A stretch of DNA of 40,372 nucleotides from an uncultured Oscillospiraceae bacterium. Lineage in GTDB: Bacteria; Bacillota; Clostridia; Oscillospirales; Oscillospiraceae. Position 1 is the stretch's first letter, and every line of letters starts with the position of its first letter. Made by a program: the position numbers and the translations under genes. Where the stretch lies: NCBI GenBank assembly GCA_910587285.1, contig CAJULM010000007.1:1-40372 (forward strand), in the 5' to 3' direction. This document shows positions 36,907 through 40,372 of the stretch, piece after piece. Below the pieces are notes generated by a model. That model saw nothing but the letters and a program-made list of their open reading frames with translations. It did not search any database and was not told the DNA's origin.

Positions 36907-38133
36907 TTGAAAAAGTCATTGTATGTCACATTTTTTGGCGAGTTTACCCTGTCCTGCTCAAAACTGGATAAGCCTGCGGCTGCCCATGGGCAGTCCTCCC
37001 GGCGGGTATGGACGTTTCTGCAATACCTGTGCGCCTTCCACCAGCGGGGCGTGAGCCAGGAGGATATCATTGAGGCCGTCTGGGGCGAGGCCGAGGTGGC
37101 GGACCCGGTGGGCGCGCTGAAGACCATCCTCCACCGGGCGCGCATGGTGCTGGAGGGGCTGGGCTTCCCCGACGGCAAAAAGGTGCTGCTGTACCGCCGG
37201 GGGTGCTATTCCTGGTCTCCCGAGGTGGAGCTGCACTTGGATACGGAGGAGCTGGACCGGCTGTACGCCCGATTCAGCGCCGCGCCGGAGGAGAGCCTTT
37301 CAGATGTGCTGGAGTTTCTGCCCCGGTACGGGGGAGATTTTCTCCCGGATGAGGACGTGAACTCCTGGGCGCTGTCCCTGCGCACCTTCTATCACACAAG
37401 ATACCTTCAGATATCCTGGGGGGCGGCCAAGCTTTTGCAGGGGCAGGGGCGCTTTAGTGAGGCCATCGACATATGCCGGACGGCGACCACACTGGACCCC
37501 TATGACGAGCGGGCCCAGCTGCTCCTGATCCGCCTGCTCCACGCCTCCGGCGCCACGCAGACCGCCCTGCGCCACTACAGGACGATATCGGAGCTGTACA
37601 TGAATCAGCTGGGGGTGTCCCCGTCGCCGGAGATGGTGGCGCTCTACCAGGAGATATCCAGGGCGGGCAGCGAGGAAAAGCTGGAGCTGGGCGCGGTGCG
37701 CGAGCAGCTGCTGGAGCGGGGGAGCGTAAAGGGCCCCTTTTTTTGTGATTACGCGGTGTTTCAGGATATTTACCGCCTGACCGCCCGGTCCATGTCCCGC
37801 TCCGGCGACGTGGCGCAGCTGGCCCTGCTCACCATCACCGAGGGCGGCGAGGAGCCGTTGGAGGCCAGGCAGCGGGTGGCCGCCATGGACGCGCTGAGGG
37901 ACTTCGGGCTTTCCATCCTGCGCCCCGGCGACGTGGCCGCGCGGGTTAGCCCCAGCCAGGTGCTTCTGCTGCTGCGCTGCGCCAGCCGGGAGAGGGCCGA
38001 GACCGCCCTGCGGCGGATTTTAGCCGCGTTTGTGTGCACGCTGATCGGCAAAAAGGTGGGCATCCAGGCCACCCTGCTCCCGGTGCTGGCGGCGGGCGTT
38101 CAAGAGGGGGAGGGGGTGTTCAGCAATGATTAA
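36907..38133 (+). CDS. SARP/BTAD transcriptional regulator with degenerate GGDEF-like C-terminal domain
   Basis: This regulator has 408 residues from a TTG start at 36907 behind AAAGGAAG. There is no better ATG in frame, and upstream codons of the open frame run through AT-rich control sequence. The N-terminal winged helix (about 1-95, VTFFGEFTLSC and QEDIIEAVWGEAEVADPVGALKTILHRAR) is the OmpR-like DNA-binding domain. BTAD repeats follow at about 105-250 (AIDICRTATTLDPYDERAQLLLIRLL). From about 265 to 400 the sequence resembles a GGDEF fold (LALLTITEGG, then SILRPGDVAARVSPSQVLLLLRC). The active motif is replaced by SPSQV, so it cannot be a cyclase. It overlaps the O-antigen-ligase-like gene by 8 bases. 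Confidence 0.82.
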   Translation: MKKSLYVTFFGEFTLSCSKLDKPAAAHGQSSRRVWTFLQYLCAFHQRGVSQEDIIEAVWGEAEVADPVGALKTILHRARMVLEGLGFPDGKKVLLYRRGCYSWSPEVELHLDTEELDRLYARFSAAPEESLSDVLEFLPRYGGDFLPDEDVNSWALSLRTFYHTRYLQISWGAAKLLQGQGRFSEAIDICRTATTLDPYDERAQLLLIRLLHASGATQTALRHYRTISELYMNQLGVSPSPEMVALYQEISRAGSEEKLELGAVREQLLERGSVKGPFFCDYAVFQDIYRLTARSMSRSGDVAQLALLTITEGGEEPLEARQRVAAMDALRDFGLSILRPGDVAARVSPSQVLLLLRCASRERAETALRRILAAFVCTLIGKKVGIQATLLPVLAAGVQEGEGVFSND

Positions 38134-39496
38134 GCGAATCGCAGGCGGCGTCAACAGCGTGGTGGAGCACTATGTGCTGGCCGTGATGCTGCTGGCCGTG
38201 GCCGCCCTGACGGTGGGCGGGGTGGGCGCCCCAGAGGCCGTGGGGGTAACGGGCCTGATCCTGTGCGCCGCGGGCCTGTCCCGCGGGGCGGCGAAGGTGG
38301 ACCTGTGGGTGCTGATTGCGCTGGCGGCCTACCTGGTGATAGGCGACATCTCCTCCTATGTGACCTATGGGTATTTGACCGGGGGATATACCGCCACCCA
38401 GTCCGTGCTGCTGGTGCTCTACCTGCTCATGGCCTGCCTGGACGGGGAGGAGCTGCGCCTGTTCCGCCGCCTGAGCGTGCTGTGGGCCGGCTGCGTGGCG
38501 GCCCAGGGGCTGGCGCGGTTTCTGGGCAAAGCCCTGGATGGGAGCGCCGGCCGGCTGGGCGGGATGCTGGGCAACCCCAACGCGCTGGGGATTTTCCTGG
38601 TGATGGCCTGGTTCGGCCTGAAGGCCTGGATGCCGGGCGAGGAGGAAACGGGGCTGCTGCCCACCGTGCTGCGCCGGCTGGAGCCCCTGCTTTTGACGGC
38701 GCTGGCCCTCACCCTGTCCATGGGCAGCTTCGTGGCCCTGGCGGCGGGCATGGCCTATCTGGCCGTGGGCTGGCTGCGGCGGGAGGGCTGGCGGACGGCC
38801 TTCGCCCGCACCTGCCGGATGCTGGCCAAGGCGGCGCTGGGCGTCGGCCTGGGCGTGCTGATGTATTTCACCGCCCGGCGCACCGGCGTCCCCTGGCTGT
38901 GCCTGGTGGAGCTGGCCTACCTGCTGGCCCTGATGGCCCTGTGGGAGCGGCTGGACTGCTTCCTGCGGGAGCTCCCCTGGGCGGCCGCGGCCATGTCCGG
39001 GTTCGGCGGGCTGGTGGCCGCGGCCACGATTGCCATCCGCCCCAGCTCCATCGCCACCTTTTTGGAGCGGCTGGAGATGATGCGCAACGGCCTGGGCTAT
39101 GTCCTGGTGAATCCCCTGCTGGGGGTGGGGCCGTATCAGTGGCGGCTGCTGAACCTGGGGGACGCCGACCCCTATTTCAACACCTGGCACATCCACAACA
39201 TCCCCATCCACATCGCCGTGGAGCTGGGCCTGCCCGCCCTGGCCGCCCTGGTGGTGCTGGTGGTGCGGGTCTACCGGAAAAAGGGCCCCAACCGGGCGGG
39301 CTTTACCGCCCTGGCGTGCCACTGCCTGATGGACACCGGGTTTTTCTACCTGGGGACCATGTCCCTGATGACCGCCACCGTGGCCGAGCCCCAGGAGGGC
39401 GGCGCGCAGCTGAGCTCCGGGGCGGTGAAGCTCCTGTTCCTGGCGGCGGGGGCCCAGTTTATCTACAGCATCTGCATCGCGCGGGTGCTGGCGTGA
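38126..39496 (+). CDS. O-antigen ligase/polymerase-like (Wzy/WaaL superfamily) membrane protein
   Basis: This 456-residue polytopic membrane protein has about ten to twelve hydrophobic helices. The conserved Wzy_C-like segment near residues 330-365 reads NPLLGVGPYQWRLLNLG, with TWHIHNIPIHIAVELG following. Such proteins move or polymerise lipid-linked glycans at the outer face of the membrane. In a Firmicute without lipopolysaccharide the acceptor would be an exopolysaccharide or wall glycan. The ATG at 38126 lies within the end of the SARP-type gene, which suggests the regulator and this enzyme are made together. The next gene, a peptidoglycan amidase-like protein, starts 13 bases after it. 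Confidence 0.87.
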   Translation: MIKRIAGGVNSVVEHYVLAVMLLAVAALTVGGVGAPEAVGVTGLILCAAGLSRGAAKVDLWVLIALAAYLVIGDISSYVTYGYLTGGYTATQSVLLVLYLLMACLDGEELRLFRRLSVLWAGCVAAQGLARFLGKALDGSAGRLGGMLGNPNALGIFLVMAWFGLKAWMPGEEETGLLPTVLRRLEPLLLTALALTLSMGSFVALAAGMAYLAVGWLRREGWRTAFARTCRMLAKAALGVGLGVLMYFTARRTGVPWLCLVELAYLLALMALWERLDCFLRELPWAAAAMSGFGGLVAAATIAIRPSSIATFLERLEMMRNGLGYVLVNPLLGVGPYQWRLLNLGDADPYFNTWHIHNIPIHIAVELGLPALAALVVLVVRVYRKKGPNRAGFTALACHCLMDTGFFYLGTMSLMTATVAEPQEGGAQLSSGAVKLLFLAAGAQFIYSICIARVLA

Positions 39497-39509
39497 GAGG
39501 GGGAGGGAC

Positions 39510-40190
39510 GTGAAGGAAAAGCTCTGCAAATACCGGGACGTGTGCCTGCTGCTGGCCGCCTTCTGTGTGCTGGCGGCGGTGGTGCTGCTCAACTGGCGCA
39601 GCGTGGTCCGGGGCCTGCCGGACACTGTGGGGCGCTCGCTCACCCAGGGGGAGCTGGCCCAGGTGCTGGAGCGCAACAGCCCGCTGACCCAGTACGTCTA
39701 CCTCAGCCCCAACGCCGACTTCCCCCGGCAGGACAGCATCCGCAAAATCACCATCCACCACATGGCGGACGACATCCCCCTGGAGCGGCTGGGGGAGGTC
39801 TTCGCCGAGGAGGACCGCCAGGCCTCCGCCAACTACGCCGTGGACGGGCGGGGGCGGGTGGCCCTGTACGTGGAGGAGGCCAACCGGGCCTGGACCTCCA
39901 GCAGCCCGGACAACGACCACCAGGCCGTGACCATCGAGGTGGCCAACGACGAAATCGGCGGGAGCTGGCACGTGAGCGACGCGGCCTACGACGCGCTCAT
40001 CGACCTGTGCGTGGACATCTGCCGCCGCAACGGCATCCGGGAGCTGGTCTACACCGGGGACGAGGGGGGCAATCTGACCATCCACAAGCTGTTCAACCCG
40101 GACACCGAGTGCCCCGGCCCCTACCTGGAGAGCCGGATGCCGGACATCGCGGCGGAGGTCACCCGCCGGTTGGCCCAGGAGGGCGGGTAA
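39510..40190 (+). CDS. Membrane-anchored N-acetylmuramoyl-L-alanine amidase (amidase_2/PGRP fold)
   Basis: This 226-residue protein has an N-terminal membrane helix (about 10-28) and an external amidase_2 domain that would cut the amide between muramic acid and the peptide stem. Zinc ligands fit the family: His83 in ITIHHMA, with the second His and Cys in the C-terminal TIHKLFNPDTECPGPYL. The SANYAVDGRGRVALYVEEANRAWTS stretch is also typical. The start is GTG at 39510 behind GAGGGGGAGGG. It is the third gene of the unit with the SARP-type regulator and the ligase-like protein, which points to envelope remodelling under shared control. Confidence 0.9.
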   Translation: MKEKLCKYRDVCLLLAAFCVLAAVVLLNWRSVVRGLPDTVGRSLTQGELAQVLERNSPLTQYVYLSPNADFPRQDSIRKITIHHMADDIPLERLGEVFAEEDRQASANYAVDGRGRVALYVEEANRAWTSSSPDNDHQAVTIEVANDEIGGSWHVSDAAYDALIDLCVDICRRNGIRELVYTGDEGGNLTIHKLFNPDTECPGPYLESRMPDIAAEVTRRLAQEGG

Positions 40191-40208
40191 GGGGGAAAAG
40201 TTTTTTTC

Positions 40209-40242
40209 CTGTCACCGCGCTGTCACCTTTTGGGGTTATACT
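40209..40242 (+). promoter_or_regulatory. Pho-box-like direct repeat and promoter of the last gene
   Basis: CTGTCACC occurs at 40209-40216 and 40220-40227, an 11-base direct repeat like the PhoB box. TATACT (40237-40242) follows 9 bases later and no normal -35 is present. This is the layout of PhoB-activated promoters. Confidence 0.7.
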
Positions 40243-40295
40243 GAGGTTGTAATGATCATGAGATCAAAAAATTTCGAAAGTTGGAGATGATTGAT

Positions 40296-40372
40296 ATGAA
40301 ATGGAAACAGTCGCTGAAAAAGACTCTGAAAAGCGTACTGGTTTTTGCCATGGTGGTGGCGCTGTGCGGCAC
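40296..40372 (+). CDS. N-terminus of an exported protein, 3' truncated (candidate PstS)
   Basis: Only 25 codons are in the window. The ATG at 40296 follows GGAG at a 10-base spacing. The start MKWKQSLKKTLKSVLVFAMV is a clear Sec-type signal sequence with a lysine-rich n-region and a hydrophobic core continuing into VALCG. No mature part is visible. The Pho-box-like repeat upstream makes a phosphate-binding PstS protein the first guess, but the coding sequence itself does not show this. Confidence 0.6.
   Translation, partial: MKWKQSLKKTLKSVLVFAMVVALCG

Overview
The window looks like chromosomal DNA of a GC-rich, spore-forming, anaerobic Firmicute, most likely of the Oscillospiraceae (a Flavonifractor/Lawsonibacter-type gut bacterium). 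This is inferred from several features: a SpoIIP engulfment hydrolase behind a sigma-E-like promoter, two perfect Firmicute-type parS sites, desulfoferrodoxin, a BirA-type bioY operator, an S-layer-homology protease, consensus sigma-A promoters, and G/C-biased third codon positions. No rRNA, tRNA, CRISPR, phage or insertion sequence was recognised.

Positions 1-10312 (+) form one tightly packed operon. It holds the end of a family-5 solute-binding protein, two permeases and two ATPases of a dipeptide/nickel-type importer, and then five catabolic genes: a beta-keto acid cleavage enzyme (BKACE/DUF849), a cyclase-family metal hydrolase, a thiolase, an HMG-CoA-lyase-like protein and a CoA-transferase-like protein. 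It ends at a strong terminator. The likely logic is import, hydrolytic opening, cleavage of a beta-keto acid with acetyl-CoA to give acetoacetate, and recovery of acetyl-CoA by CoA transfer and thiolysis. The substrate is unknown. Two enzymes lack the expected catalytic residue, which makes this the best candidate for an undescribed pathway.

Positions 10366-20647 are mostly housekeeping and envelope genes. They include a bactofilin; an AbrB-type regulator with an ABC exporter whose promoter carries a perfect palindrome; spoIIP followed by a parS site; a 3-methyladenine glycosylase; an EamA transporter; an alpha/beta hydrolase; a secreted S41 protease with SLH repeats; queH; and an RlmD-type RNA methyltransferase. 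Positions 20701-27068 carry a 1060-residue soluble hybrid histidine kinase, a MATE exporter, and a P-loop kinase fusion behind a structured leader that contains a possible 44-codon ORF.

Positions 27081-31270 carry a SprA-related zincin-motif protein with the second parS site in its leader, a membrane-anchored esterase with a coupled 44-residue membrane peptide divergent from a TetR regulator, and a desulfoferrodoxin plus Crp/Fnr regulator pair. Positions 31407-33412 (-) hold a ferredoxin / membrane Fe-S protein / thioredoxin operon with a Crp/Fnr-type site at about -41, and then bioY under a BirA-like operator.

Positions 33569-40372 (+) carry an ATP-grasp protein whose 3' end is tandemly reiterated in a minisatellite-like array of about 82 bp units, a MsmK/UgpC-type ATPase, and a three-gene unit of a SARP/BTAD regulator with a probable degenerate GGDEF domain, an O-antigen-ligase-like protein and a membrane-anchored amidase. 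The window ends at the start of an exported protein preceded by a Pho-box-like direct repeat, probably pstS. The two parS sites suggest an origin-proximal location.
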